The position numbers were made by a program, and so were the translations under genes. Under the pieces are notes generated by a model. It saw only the letters and a program-made list of their open reading frames with translations, made no database searches and was not told the origin of the DNA. Below are positions 16,550-25,388 of a stretch of 64,000 nucleotides of DNA, in pieces. The first letter of the stretch is position 1; every line of letters starts with the position of its first letter. Source of the stretch: Acidobacteriota bacterium (lineage in GTDB: Bacteria > Acidobacteriota > Vicinamibacteria > Vicinamibacterales > JAKQTR01); NCBI GenBank assembly GCA_029562975.1, contig JAKQTR010000042.1:1-64000 (forward strand), written 5' to 3'.

Positions 16550-16586
16550 CCGTGACTACTGTTCGCCAACAGCGCCGGAGTCACGG
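16550..16586 (-). promoter_or_regulatory. Nested inverted repeat just upstream of the five-gene operon
   Basis: Outer arms CCGTGACT (16,550-16,557) and AGTCACGG (16,579-16,586) are perfect inverse complements. Between them CTGTT (16,559-16,563) and AACAG (16,568-16,572) form a second perfect pair around CGCC. The structure ends 15 nt before the operon start codon at 16,534. It could be an operator for a dimeric repressor or a 5'-leader hairpin covering the ribosome-binding site. Confidence 0.5.
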
Positions 16587-16867
16587 TTCTTCACACAATC
16601 TCGGACTCGCGAGGGAATCCCTCCAGGGCCACCGGATCGGCCGGGCAACAACGGGAAGGCAGCCGTATCGGACCGAAAAAGCTACACGAACCGAGACGGC
16701 GGGCTACGAATAGGCCTTAGTCGACCGGCGACCGCGAGATGATAGCACTGGAAGCCTGACAGACTAGGTCACAACCGCGACCATCCTAGATGTCCAAAGG
16801 ACTCGCACGGGCAAGCCGTGCTCTTGAGGCAGGTCCCTGAATCTTAGGACGCGCGCGGCAGAGAGCC
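16587..16867. other. Non-coding stretch upstream of the operon and past the broken IS21 element
   Basis: No convincing gene. The only structure seen is a short hairpin, GCACGG-GCAAG-CCGTGC at 16,805-16,821, without a T-tract. The operon promoter should lie here, but I cannot point to a good -10/-35 pair. Confidence 0.4.
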
Positions 16868-17395
16868 TTAAGCGCCTTCCGGAAGCGGCACATACCCGAG
16901 CTCGTCCAGGACCACCAGCTTCGGGTAGGTGAGTTGCTGCAAGGTCCGCTCGAGCCGGTATTCATACCGCGCCCGCACCAGCCGGGTCACCAACGGCTCG
17001 AAGGTCAGGAAGAGCACCGAGTACCCGGCTTCGACCGCCTTGACGCCCAAGGCAATCGCCAGATGCGTCTTCCCGACGCCCGGGGGCCTGAGGAGCACGG
17101 CGTTGTGGGCCCGCTCGATGAGACCCAGGCCGGCGAGCTCGCGGAGGACCTTCCGGTCGATCGACGGCTGGAAGTCGAAGTCGAATTGCTCCAAGGTCTT
17201 CATCCAGGGGAACCGCGCTTGTTTCAGGCGGCTTTCGACGCTGCGCTGATAGCCCCCCCGCCACTCGATCTCCAAGGCCTGGGCCAGGAAGCCCTCATAG
17301 TCCAGGTCGCCCGTGGCGGCCTGCTCGCAGACCCTGTCGAGCTCGTCAGCCGGATGGTCCAGTTTCATCCGCTCGAGGAGGGTGCTCAGTTCCAT
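16868..17395 (-). pseudogene. istB: IstB-type ATPase, C-terminus missing
   Basis: 175 residues starting MELSTLLERMKLDHPADEL. Walker A is LRPPGVGKTH near residue 105 and Walker B LVVLDELGYVPL near 163. The frame stops a few residues after Walker B (PLPEGA), about 70 residues short of a normal IstB, so sensor regions are lost. The start overlaps the istA 3' end (GGG CGA TGG AAC TGA), as in intact IS21 elements. Confidence 0.85.
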
Positions 17396-18526
17396 CGCCC
17401 TACCTCCTCATACACAGCCAGCGGCCGTTGCTCGACGTGGAGCGTCTCCGCCCACAGTTGCGCATTATGCCCCGGCACCACGACCCAGCCCTCGCTCGCC
17501 GGCCGCCCACACGGGCAGCCGCCCGTCGAGACTGATGTAGACGTCGACCGTTTGGTCGCGCAGGACGTCTGGCACGCTGTACCGATTCCCCCGGACGTCA
17601 ATGAAGCCGTCCCAGCTGACCTGCCGGGTTTCCCGATACGCGGGGTCGACCCGCTGGGCGTTGAGCGGCTGCAGGTGCGGGACTTCCCGGGCAAACCGCT
17701 CGACAACGACCTTGTGCACGGTCCCGTGGACGCGCTGGTCGGCTTCCTCTCGGAGCCACTGCTCCGCGAGCTGGTTCAGATGCGCCCAGCTGTCAAAGGC
17801 CCGGTACCGGACGAAGAAGTGGGGCTTGATGGAGCCGATGTTCCGTTCGTCCTTCCCCTTCGTCCGCGCCAGGCCTGGCCGACACGCCCACGGCCGGAAC
17901 CCGTAGTGCAGGGCCAGGTCCAGAAAGCGCGGATGAAACGGCACCTGCTGCGGCCCATGCCGCAACACCGCGCACTTCTGGTTGTCGACCAAAACCTCCT
18001 TCGGGACCCCCGCCAAACCACTCGACGCTCCGAACCAACCGCTCGTAGGTGTGCTCGGCATCCTCGCTCTCCGTGCACCAGAAGTGGAACCGGCGCGAGT
18101 AGCCCAACGTGTTCACCGCAGTGTACCTGCGTGTCCACCCCGGCCAGCGGGATCCAGAGCGTCCCCCAGTCGCTCTGCAGCTGCTCCCTCGGGTCGGTCT
18201 CGAACCGCACCGTCGCCCGGCCGGTCCGCAGCGGGCGTTTCGGGCGGATGTAGTCCCGGATGATCGAGACCTCTCCGGGATACCCCCCCCGCCTGCAGCT
18301 CCCGCCAGATCACCACCGCGTTCCAGACCCCTTCCTGCAGCAGTCCGTCGATCCGCTCCTTGTACGAGTCCAGCAGGCTGCCCCGCTTGCCTGGCCCCGC
18401 CGGCGCCCCCTCGTGCGCCAGCGCCCGTCCGACCGTCTTCGGGTGGCCGCCCAACAGCGTGGCGATGTCCCGTTGGTAGACACCGCGCTTCACCAGCGCT
18501 TGAATCATCACGAAGTCCTCCTTCAT
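17386..18526 (-). pseudogene. istA: IstA-type transposase with at least four frame changes
   Basis: Begins MKEDFVMIQALVKRGVYQRD at 18,526 with an HTH (DIATLLGGHPKTVGRAL). Recognisable blocks then appear in successive frames: YPGEVSIIRDYIRPKRP, QLQSDWGTLWIPLAGVDTQVH, TLGYSRRFHFWCTESEDAEH, VDNQKCAVLRHGPQQVPFHP, and a last piece EGWVVVPGHNAQLWAE. Frame changes fall near 18,285 (a run of eight C), about 18,117, about 18,011 (a run of five C) and about 17,500. Two are at homopolymers, so some could be base-calling errors. Confidence 0.85.
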
Positions 18527-18634
18527 CAACACCTCGGTCCCTCCGCGTTTGGCAGACACGAAGGGACATTGTGATCGGTGATCGGAGGACTTCCTCTTCG
18601 GCGATCAGGACACTTCTACCATCGGTGCTGACGC

Positions 18635-18794
18635 CGAACGCGGTCAGATCCATCCTAGGCGTGGCCATTGGCATCTCCCTCCGTGTGTGTCCTTCCGCCA
18701 GAAAGAACTCACGGCACGATGCCCGATGGCCGCTTGGCTGTCCAGCCTCTCAACGGCCTACCGAATTCCCACCATGTCGTCCTGGGACTCTAAC
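18635..18794 (-). mobile_element. IS256-family end remnant beside tRNA-Gln
   Basis: Encodes only the transposase start (MATPRMDLTAF) plus about 135 bp of the terminal region, ending at the shared GGGACTCTAAC. The transposase is cut after about 11 codons by the second IS21 element. Same orientation as the copies at 1-448 and 36,489-36,653. The outer tip is 42 bp from the 3' end of the tRNA-Gln gene. Confidence 0.75.
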
Positions 18795-18836
18795 GCGCCC
18801 GGTGCAAGTCGCTGCCAGGGAAAGGCCTGGGATTGG

Positions 18837-18907
18837 CTGGGAGGCAGGGATTCGAACCCCGATAACGTGGTTCAGAGCCACGTGTCCTACCATTGAACGA
18901 CCTCCCA
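18837..18907 (-). tRNA. tRNA-Gln (anticodon CUG)
   Basis: Minus-strand cloverleaf: acceptor TGGGAGG/CCTCCCA, anticodon stem CGTGG/CCACG around loop CTCTGAA (anticodon CTG), and T-loop GGTTCGAATCC. The 3' end faces the accessory island to the left. No CCA is encoded. A second copy of its 3' part was not found in this window. Confidence 0.95.
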
Positions 18908-19049
18908 GCATGGAGGGCCGCGGCGGGACCAACCTCAGGATTTTACCAGAACCCGCAGCGCCAATCCACGCGAGAGCAGCGCGCGCGGCGAGGCCCTCGA
19001 CCCGGCCCGTGCTAGCATGGGCCCGCTTCCCCCAGAGGCGACAGGCCGC

Positions 19050-20006
19050 ATGAGCAGCGCCCCGCCGACAATCGCCATCCGCGCGGCGAACCTGACGCGG
19101 CGCTACGGCGACATCCTCGCCGTCGACGACCTCTCGCTCGAGGTGCGGCGCGGCGAGATCCTCGGGCTCCTCGGCCCTAACGGCGCCGGCAAGACGACGA
19201 CGCTCCGGATGCTGTGTGGGCTGCTGCGCCCGGACAGCGGCCGCGTCGAGATCGACGGCCGGCCCCTGAAGGCGGGCCGGCCCGGCGGCCTGCCCGCCAT
19301 CGGCCTGTCGCCCCAGGCGATCGTCGTCTGGGAGCTGCTGACGGTCTTCGAGCAGCTGGACTTCATGGGCCGCGCCTATGGACTCCCGCGCCGGGCGGCC
19401 CGCGCCCGCGCCGAAGCGCTGCTCACCGCGTTCGGCCTCGAGGAGAAGCGCGATCGACTCGGCCGCACGCTCTCCGGCGGCCTGCAGCGGCGCCTCAATA
19501 TCGCGCTCGCCTTCGCGCACGACCCGCCCATCGTCCTTCTCGACGAGCCCCAGGCCGGCCTCGATCCGCAGAGCCGCGTCCTGGTGCGCGACTACATCGG
19601 CTCGCTGCGGGGGCGCGTCACGGTCATCGTCACGACGCACGACATGGACGAGGCGGAGAGAGTCGCGGACCGCGTCTGCATCGTCGATCGCGGGCGGATC
19701 CTGGCGCTCGACACGGTCGACGCCATCAAGGGCCGCCTCGGGGAGGGCGATGTGATCGAAGCCGAGTTCGGCGGCGCCGACGCGGCCGCGCTCGACGCCC
19801 TGGCCGCCGCGCTGGCGCGCGGCGGCCGCCCGTGCGCGCGGCGCGGAACGTGCCTCCGCTTCACGTCGGCGGATGGCTTCTCGGCCATGCCCGACCTCCT
19901 CCAGGCGGCTTCGGCGCTGGGCCTGCAGGCCCGGCGCCTCGCCGTGCGCAAGCAGACGCTCGAAGACGTGTTCATCCGGCTCACCGGGCGGGGGCTGCGC
20001 GAATGA
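19050..20006 (+). CDS. ABC transporter ATP-binding protein (exporter type)
   Basis: 318 residues from the ATG at 19,050; an in-frame start at 19,017 is less likely because homology begins after it. Walker A GPNGAGKTTT, Q-loop LSPQAIVV, signature LSGGLQRRLN, Walker B IVLLDEPQAGLDP and H-loop VTTHDMDEAE are all present. The C-terminal 90 residues (VIEAEFGG..., then LEDVFIRLTGRGLRE) are the extension typical of NatA/DrrA-type drug or lipid exporters. The stop overlaps the permease start (ATGA), so the two genes form one transport unit in the inner membrane. Confidence 0.95.
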   Translation: MSSAPPTIAIRAANLTRRYGDILAVDDLSLEVRRGEILGLLGPNGAGKTTTLRMLCGLLRPDSGRVEIDGRPLKAGRPGGLPAIGLSPQAIVVWELLTVFEQLDFMGRAYGLPRRAARARAEALLTAFGLEEKRDRLGRTLSGGLQRRLNIALAFAHDPPIVLLDEPQAGLDPQSRVLVRDYIGSLRGRVTVIVTTHDMDEAERVADRVCIVDRGRILALDTVDAIKGRLGEGDVIEAEFGGADAAALDALAAALARGGRPCARRGTCLRFTSADGFSAMPDLLQAASALGLQARRLAVRKQTLEDVFIRLTGRGLRE

Positions 20007-21166
20007 GGATGCTGGCCTGCCTCAGGAAGACGCTCGTCGAGAACGTCCGCGACTGGAAGATCCTCATCCTGACGCTGAGCTTCGCGCCGTTCTTCGTGTA
20101 CCTGATGTACGGCTACCTGCACACCGCGCCGGCCAGCTACACGCTGCTCGTCCTGAACGACGACCGCGCGGCGTCGCCGCCGCGGGACGCCGCCGGGGCG
20201 GACGGCCTGATCGCCGCGTGGACGCGGGCCGGCGGCGACGACGGCCGGCCCGTGTTCGCCGTGCGCGCCGCCGGCGATCGGCAGGCCGCGGAGCGGATGG
20301 TGAGGACGCGCGAGGCCGACCTGCTGGTGGTCATCCCGGCGGGCTTCTCGGCCCGCCTCGCCGACCTTCGGGCGCAGCCGGCCGGCCCGCCCCCGCGGCT
20401 CACGAACCACTACAACGCCGCCAACCCGCGCTCGATGATGGCCATGGCCATGTCGGACTACGTGGCGTTCCTGTACGCGTCAGCCGCCGCGAGCATGCCC
20501 TCGCCGCTCGCCGTGGACGCCCGGGCCGTCGATCCGCTCCCGAACCGGAGCGACTTCGACCTCTACGTGCCGGCGCTGCTCGTGCTCGCCGTCATCATGG
20601 TGCTCTTCACCGCGGCGGCCTCGCTCATCAGGGAGGTCGACAAGGGCACGATGATCCGCCTGACGCTCTCGCGCGTCGCCACATGGGAGCTGCTCGCGGC
20701 GGTCACGATCACCCAGGTGCTCATCGGCGCGGCCACGGTGCTGCTGGCGTACGCCGCCGCCGCCTCCGTGGGCTACCGCGCCCTGGGATCGCCGGGCGCC
20801 GCGCTGGCCGTGACCACGCTGGCTACGGTGAGCGTCGTGGCGATCGGCGTCCTGGTCTCGGCCTTCATGAGAACGGTTTTCGAATTACTGACGGTCGGCT
20901 GCTTCCCGTTCTTCATCCTGATGTTTTTCTCGGACGTGATGATCCCGCTGCCAAGGATCCCCGTGCTCTCCGTGGCCGGGAACGCCGTGAACCTGAGCGA
21001 CGTGCTCCCGACGAGCCTCGCGGTGCGGGCGCTCAACCGGGTCCTGAACGACGGGGCCGGCCTGGGCGACGTGTGCTTCGAGATGACCGGGATGGCCCTG
21101 CTCGCCGCGGCCTACTTCTCCGCGGGAATCCTTCTGTTCCGCCGGCGGCACCTGCGAACGAATTAG
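20003..21166 (+). CDS. ABC-2 type transporter permease
   Basis: 387 residues. One N-terminal membrane segment (WKILILTLSFAPFFVYLMYGYL) is followed by a large extracytoplasmic domain of about 150 residues. Five to six C-terminal membrane segments follow (YVPALLVLAVIMVLFTAAASL, then VTLATVSVVAIGVLV-like stretches and LLTVGCFPFFILMFF). This is the DrrB/YhgE-like layout. It starts at the ATG overlapping the ATPase gene stop. It converges on gltX with 51 bp between. Substrate unknown. Confidence 0.9.
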   Translation: MRMLACLRKTLVENVRDWKILILTLSFAPFFVYLMYGYLHTAPASYTLLVLNDDRAASPPRDAAGADGLIAAWTRAGGDDGRPVFAVRAAGDRQAAERMVRTREADLLVVIPAGFSARLADLRAQPAGPPPRLTNHYNAANPRSMMAMAMSDYVAFLYASAAASMPSPLAVDARAVDPLPNRSDFDLYVPALLVLAVIMVLFTAAASLIREVDKGTMIRLTLSRVATWELLAAVTITQVLIGAATVLLAYAAAASVGYRALGSPGAALAVTTLATVSVVAIGVLVSAFMRTVFELLTVGCFPFFILMFFSDVMIPLPRIPVLSVAGNAVNLSDVLPTSLAVRALNRVLNDGAGLGDVCFEMTGMALLAAAYFSAGILLFRRRHLRTN

Positions 21167-21217
21167 CCGGCGGCCCGCGCGTGCCAGCCGGCCTCCATCA
21201 TCTGCGAGAGACCCGGC

Positions 21218-22771
21218 CTACGCTCCCAGCCTGAGGGCCCGGCCGATGCGCGCGAGGACGCGCTCGCGGCCCAGCAGCTCCAGCACCTCGAAGAGGCCGG
21301 GACTCTCGGCGCGGCCGACGACGGCCACGCGCGTCGGGTGAACGAGCGCGCCCGCCTTCACGCCGCGCGACCCGGCAAGCGCGCGGATGGCGGGCTCGAG
21401 CGCCGCGGCGGCGAATGGCTCCACCGACGCGCACGCCTCGCCGACGGCCGCCAGGTGCGCGCGGGCCTCCGGCGACGACAGGTACTTCTGCACGGCGGCC
21501 GCGTCGTATTCGATGTGCTCAACGAGGAAGGGCCTCCCCTTCTCGACGAAGTCGGTGAGGCGCTTCGCCCGCGGGCGCAGGAGTTCCACGAGGCGCGCGA
21601 GCCACGCGATCGCGGGGCCGGGCGCCCCGGCGACTGGCGATTCCGGGCCCGGCCTGACCGGCCACAGCCCCGCTTCCTCGAGCAGCGGCTCGACGCGGCG
21701 CACAAGCTCCGGCGACGGCATCCGGGCGATGTGCTGCGCGCTGAACCACTCGAGCTTCTCGGGATTGAAGACGGCGTTGCTGAGGCTGATGCCCTCGAGC
21801 GAGAACGCCGCGACGAGCTCGTCGCGCGTGAACAGCTCCTGGTCGCTGCCCGGCGACCAGCCGAGCAGCGCGAGGAAGTTCATCATCGCCTCGGGCAGGT
21901 AGCCCTGGCGCCTGTACTCGGTGACGGACGTCGCGCCGTGGCGCTTGCTCAGCCGCCGCTTGTCGGGCCCCAGGATGAGCGGGACGTGCGCGAAGGCGGG
22001 CAGCGGCTTCCCGAACGCGCGGTAGAGCAGCACCTGCTTCGGCGTGTTCGAGATGTGATCGTCGCCGCGCACCACGTGCGTGATCGCCATGTCGATGTCG
22101 TCGGCCACCACCGACAGGTGGTACGTCGGGTGGCCGTCCGAGCGCAGCGCGACGAAGTCCTCGATGTGCGCGTTGTCGAACGTGATGTCGCCGTGCACGA
22201 GGTCGCGAAAGGCCGTCTCGCCTTCGGGCACGCGGAAGCGGATCGCGCGCGGCGCGCCGGCCGCCTCGCGCGCCGCGACCTCCTCGGGCGTCAGCCGCGA
22301 GCAGCGCCGGTCGTAGGTCCACGACTCGCCGCGGGGAGTGCCGCCTTCGCCGCCCTCGCGATCGGCGGCCGAGCCCCCGCCAGAGGCGGCGGCCCTGGCG
22401 TCGCCGGCGAAGGCGGGCCCATCCGGGCGCTCCTTGTCCGTGCCGCAGTAGCAGTAGTACGCGTGCCCCTCGCGCACGAGCTGCTCGGCCAGCTCGCGGT
22501 ACCGCGCCAGCCGCTGCGACTGGAAGTACGGCCCGTGCGCGCCCCCCGCCTCTGGCCCCTCGTCCCAGTCGAGCCCGAGCCACCGCATCCCGTCGAGGAT
22601 CCCGGTCACCATGTCCGCCGACGACCGCTCGACGTCGGTGTCCTCGATGCGCAGCACGAACGCGCCGCCGGTCTTGCGCGCGTAGAGCCAGTTGAAGAGC
22701 GCCGTGCGCGCGCCGCCGACGTGCAGGTAGCCGGTGGGTGACGGGGCGAAGCGGAGGCGGGGGGTGGACAT
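21218..22771 (-). CDS. gltX: Glutamyl-tRNA synthetase
   Basis: 517-residue class I synthetase that charges tRNA with glutamate. The HIGH-type motif is in FAPSPTGYLHVGGARTALFNW and the KMSKS-type motif is KRRLSKRHGATSV. VLRIEDTDVERS is the conserved ATP-site region. An unusual Gly/Ala/Glu-rich insertion (AGDARAAASGGGSAADREGGE) sits near residues 124-145 in the catalytic domain. The C-terminal helical anticodon-binding domain is complete. It points towards the ABC permease gene. Confidence 0.97.
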   Translation of the reverse strand: MSTPRLRFAPSPTGYLHVGGARTALFNWLYARKTGGAFVLRIEDTDVERSSADMVTGILDGMRWLGLDWDEGPEAGGAHGPYFQSQRLARYRELAEQLVREGHAYYCYCGTDKERPDGPAFAGDARAAASGGGSAADREGGEGGTPRGESWTYDRRCSRLTPEEVAAREAAGAPRAIRFRVPEGETAFRDLVHGDITFDNAHIEDFVALRSDGHPTYHLSVVADDIDMAITHVVRGDDHISNTPKQVLLYRAFGKPLPAFAHVPLILGPDKRRLSKRHGATSVTEYRRQGYLPEAMMNFLALLGWSPGSDQELFTRDELVAAFSLEGISLSNAVFNPEKLEWFSAQHIARMPSPELVRRVEPLLEEAGLWPVRPGPESPVAGAPGPAIAWLARLVELLRPRAKRLTDFVEKGRPFLVEHIEYDAAAVQKYLSSPEARAHLAAVGEACASVEPFAAAALEPAIRALAGSRGVKAGALVHPTRVAVVGRAESPGLFEVLELLGRERVLARIGRALRLGA

Positions 22772-22937
22772 GGGAGTAGACGCTGGACACCGGAGGCCAG
22801 GGGCCTGGCGCTCGGGACTGGTCAGTTCCGCTGCGCCCTGCGCTGAACCGCCGGGCAGCGGAAGATGTCGCGCGCGGCCGCGCCGAACCAGCGCCTGGCG
22901 CCAGGTTCCTGGAGCCTGACAGGATGCACGTTGTGGC

Positions 22938-23027
22938 GGTGAGGCAGGGATTCGAACCCTGGATACAGGTTTTGGCCCGTATAACGGTTTAGCAAACCGC
23001 CGCCTTCAGCCTCTCGGCCACCTCACC
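22938..23027 (-). tRNA. tRNA-Ser (anticodon GCU)
   Basis: Minus-strand class II tRNA of about 90 nt with the long variable arm. Acceptor GGTGAGG/CCTCACC, anticodon loop TTGCTAA (anticodon GCT, reading AGC/AGU), and T-loop GGTTCGAATCC. Confidence 0.95.
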
Positions 23028-23056
23028 GTCCAAACCTTCGACGCTGCCAGAATAGC

Positions 23057-23494
23057 CTACTTCCTGCCCTTCCCGGTCCTCTTCACGGCTCTCTTCGCCG
23101 GCTTCGCGGCCTTCTTCACCGCCCTCTTGACCGGCTTGACGGCCTTCTTCGCCTTCTTCGCAGCCTTCTTCACGGCCTTCTTCGCCGGCTTCGCGGCCTT
23201 CCTGACAGCCTTCTTCGCCGGCTTCGCGGCCTTCTTCACCGCCCTCTTGACCGGCTTGACGGCCTTCTTCGCCTTCTTCGCGGGCTTTTTCACGGCCTTC
23301 TTCGCCTTCTTCACGGCCTTCTTCACGGCCTTCCTGGCCTTCGGCGCGGCTTCCTTCACGTTCTCCGCCGCCTTGACCGCGACGGCCTTCACGGCATCGA
23401 GCGGGGACGGCGCGGCGGGTTCGGCCGCGGGCGGCGCGGCGGGCGTCGTTGCGGCGACAAGCGGCGGGGCTTCGGGCTTCAGCTCTTCGGGCAT
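23057..23494 (-). CDS. Histone H1-like Lys/Ala/Pro-repeat protein
   Basis: 145 residues from MPEELKPEAPP; the start at 23,494 is preferred over 23,569 because GGAGG lies 6 nt upstream. An acidic/Ala-Pro N-terminus is followed by about 95 residues of KKAAKPAKKAV-type repeats, ending KRTGKGRK. This resembles bacterial H1-like proteins (Hc1/AlgP type) that bind and compact DNA through a disordered basic tail. The coding DNA has an approximately 80-bp near-identical direct repeat spaced 120 bp (about 23,090 and 23,210), so repeat number may vary between strains. Confidence 0.8.
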   Translation of the reverse strand: MPEELKPEAPPLVAATTPAAPPAAEPAAPSPLDAVKAVAVKAAENVKEAAPKARKAVKKAVKKAKKAVKKPAKKAKKAVKPVKRAVKKAAKPAKKAVRKAAKPAKKAVKKAAKKAKKAVKPVKRAVKKAAKPAKRAVKRTGKGRK

Positions 23495-23876
23495 GGTTTC
23501 CTCCACGACACACATCCATCCGCGGCGCGGATTCCGGCTCACGCGCAGTATAGAAGCGAGGGTTGTCATTGTCTAGGCCGCTTCCTTCGTCTTGCCGTCA
23601 GGAGACGGTCGAAGATCGTCCGCACGGCAGTCGGGATCGCACGGCTCACCCCGGGCGGGATCTGCCGCGATCGGCGTGACGCCCTCTGGGTGATCGGCGG
23701 CGCCTTTACCGCGCGCGGCCTCGGCTGCGTGGTCTCAACCGGCGCGCGCCGTGCCGGCTGTCGGCGCCGCTGGGGATGCTCGAGGGCCGCGCGTCGGCGT
23801 GACGGCCTGCGGGCGAGTCCCGCCCGGCTGGCGCCAAGCCCCGAGCCGCCAGCCGCTGAAGTAAGATCGTCCCGCC
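23495..23876. other. Divergent intergenic region, no feature recognised
   Basis: 382 bp between the H1-like gene (leftward) and the first mutase gene (rightward). It must hold two promoters, but I see no convincing promoter hexamers, repeats or RNA structures. Confidence 0.4.
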
Positions 23877-25229
23877 ATGCGTCCCCTCAAGATCGGCATC
23901 AGCGGCGTCCGCGGCATCGTCGGCGAGTCGCTGACGCCGGAGCTCATCGTCTCGTTCGCGCAAGGGTTCGGCACCTACCTCGACTCGGGCCGCATCCTCG
24001 TCTGCCGCGACACCAGGGCGTCGGGGCCGATGGTCCACGCGGCCGTCGTCTCGGGCCTGCTGGCCGCCGGATGCGAAGTTGTCGATCTCGGGGTGTGCCC
24101 GACGCCGTCGCTGCAGCACGCGGTGCCGTGGCTCGGCGCCCAGGGCGGCATCTCCATTTCCGCCGGCCACAATCCGTCGGTGTGGAACGCCCTCAAGTTC
24201 GTGCGCAACGACGGCCTCTACCTGAACGCGGCCCAGGCGGAGGAACTGCTCGACATCGTCCACCAGGGCGAGTTCGAGAAGGCGGCCTGGGATCGCATCC
24301 GGACAGGCGTGCCCGTGCAGGACGCCATCGGGCACCACCTCGAGGTGCTGTCCGGCGCGTTCAATCTCGACGCGGCGCGGCGCCGCGCCCTGAAAGTCGC
24401 GGTGGACTGCTGCAACGGCGCCTCGACGTTCCTGTCGCCCCGCTGGCTCGAGGCGCTCGGGTGCGAGGTGCTGGCCATCAACGACGATCCGGAGGCGCCC
24501 TTCCCGCACCGGCCCGAGCCGAAGCCCGAGATGATGGCGCAGCTCAAGGCGGTGGTGCGCGCCGGGCGCGCCGACCTGGGCTTCGCGCACGACGCCGACG
24601 GCGAGCGGATCGGGCTGGTCACGGGAGACGGCGAGGCGCTGTCCGAGGAGCGCACGCTCACGCTGGCGGCCGCCATCGCGCTGTCCCACACGCCGGGCGT
24701 GGTCGTCACCAACATCTCCACCACCCGCGCCGTGGACGATGTGGCCGGGCGGTTCGGGGGGAGCGTCGTGCGCACGCCCGTGGGCCAGTCGTTCATCACC
24801 GAGGCGATGATCGAGCACCGCGCCGTGCTCGGCGGCGAGGGCAACGGCGCGGTGGCGGTGCCGCGCGTGCTGATGTCCCACGACGCCGCGGCGACCCAGG
24901 GCCTGGTCGTCGAGCACATGGCGGTGACCGGGGCCTCGCTGCGCGAGCTGGTGGACGCCCTGCCGTGCTACGAGATGGTGAAGCGCGACTTCGCGCTGGC
25001 GCCGGGCGCGCTCTACTCCAGGCTGCAGGACTTCCGCGACCGGATCGAGCGCGAGGGGCTGCCCGCGAACACGATCGACGGGGCCGTGGTGTCGTTCACC
25101 GACGGCTGGGTGCACGTCCGTGCGTCGCAGACGGAGTCGATGATCCGCGTCATCGCGGAGGCCGCGTCGCGCGAACGGGCGCAGGACCTGGTGGACTGGG
25201 CGAGGGACAGGCTGGGGACGGGGGGCTAG
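23877..25229 (+). CDS. Phosphohexomutase-family protein lacking the catalytic serine
   Basis: 450 residues of the alpha-D-phosphohexomutase superfamily (GlmM/ManB/PGM), starting RPLKIGISGVRGIVGESLTP. The active-site loop, normally TASHNP, reads SAGHNP: the phosphorylated serine is Gly97. The metal-binding loop, normally DGDADR, reads DADGER (239-244). The sugar loop GGEGNGAVAV is present. The phosphate loop reads RASQTESMIRV, with Pro replaced by Ser. It is a paralogue of the next gene, 156 bp downstream, which has all canonical residues. Normal mutase activity is unlikely if this reading is correct; a regulatory or partner role is possible. Confidence 0.85.
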   Translation: MRPLKIGISGVRGIVGESLTPELIVSFAQGFGTYLDSGRILVCRDTRASGPMVHAAVVSGLLAAGCEVVDLGVCPTPSLQHAVPWLGAQGGISISAGHNPSVWNALKFVRNDGLYLNAAQAEELLDIVHQGEFEKAAWDRIRTGVPVQDAIGHHLEVLSGAFNLDAARRRALKVAVDCCNGASTFLSPRWLEALGCEVLAINDDPEAPFPHRPEPKPEMMAQLKAVVRAGRADLGFAHDADGERIGLVTGDGEALSEERTLTLAAAIALSHTPGVVVTNISTTRAVDDVAGRFGGSVVRTPVGQSFITEAMIEHRAVLGGEGNGAVAVPRVLMSHDAAATQGLVVEHMAVTGASLRELVDALPCYEMVKRDFALAPGALYSRLQDFRDRIEREGLPANTIDGAVVSFTDGWVHVRASQTESMIRVIAEAASRERAQDLVDWARDRLGTGG

Positions 25230-25388
25230 GCGCGGGAGTCCAGGGGCTGGGGGCTCGGCGCTGGGCGCTGGCCCGCCCGTGTGTCTCGCTGGCGCGCCGC
25301 CCGTGCGGCGACAGCCGCGTTCCACTAGTCTCTGCCGCCCAGTCCCCACCCCCTGATTCGTAGTCCAGAGCGAGCTGAGGCGTTTGTG

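Larger units (their letters stand above)
16868..18634 (-). mobile_element. Decayed second IS21-family element, truncated in istB
   Basis: Carries an istA pseudogene and a 3'-truncated istB on the minus strand; the protein sequences are clearly different from the element at 2457. Its upstream end (about 18,634) interrupts an IS256 transposase start, and repeats resembling GAAGTGTCCTGATC and GAAGTCCTCCGATC lie in the first 70 bp, as in IS21 ends. The other end is missing because istB stops early at 16,868. Confidence 0.75.

Noticed and set aside
16805-16821. Hairpin GCACGG-GCAAG-CCGTGC as a terminator
   Set aside because: Short stem, no T-tract, and no gene clearly ending here except the truncated istB.
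23085-23300. Possible CRISPR array in the regularly repeated region
   Set aside because: The repeats are coding (KKAAKPAKKAV), about 80 bp long with a 120-bp period, and have no unique spacers.
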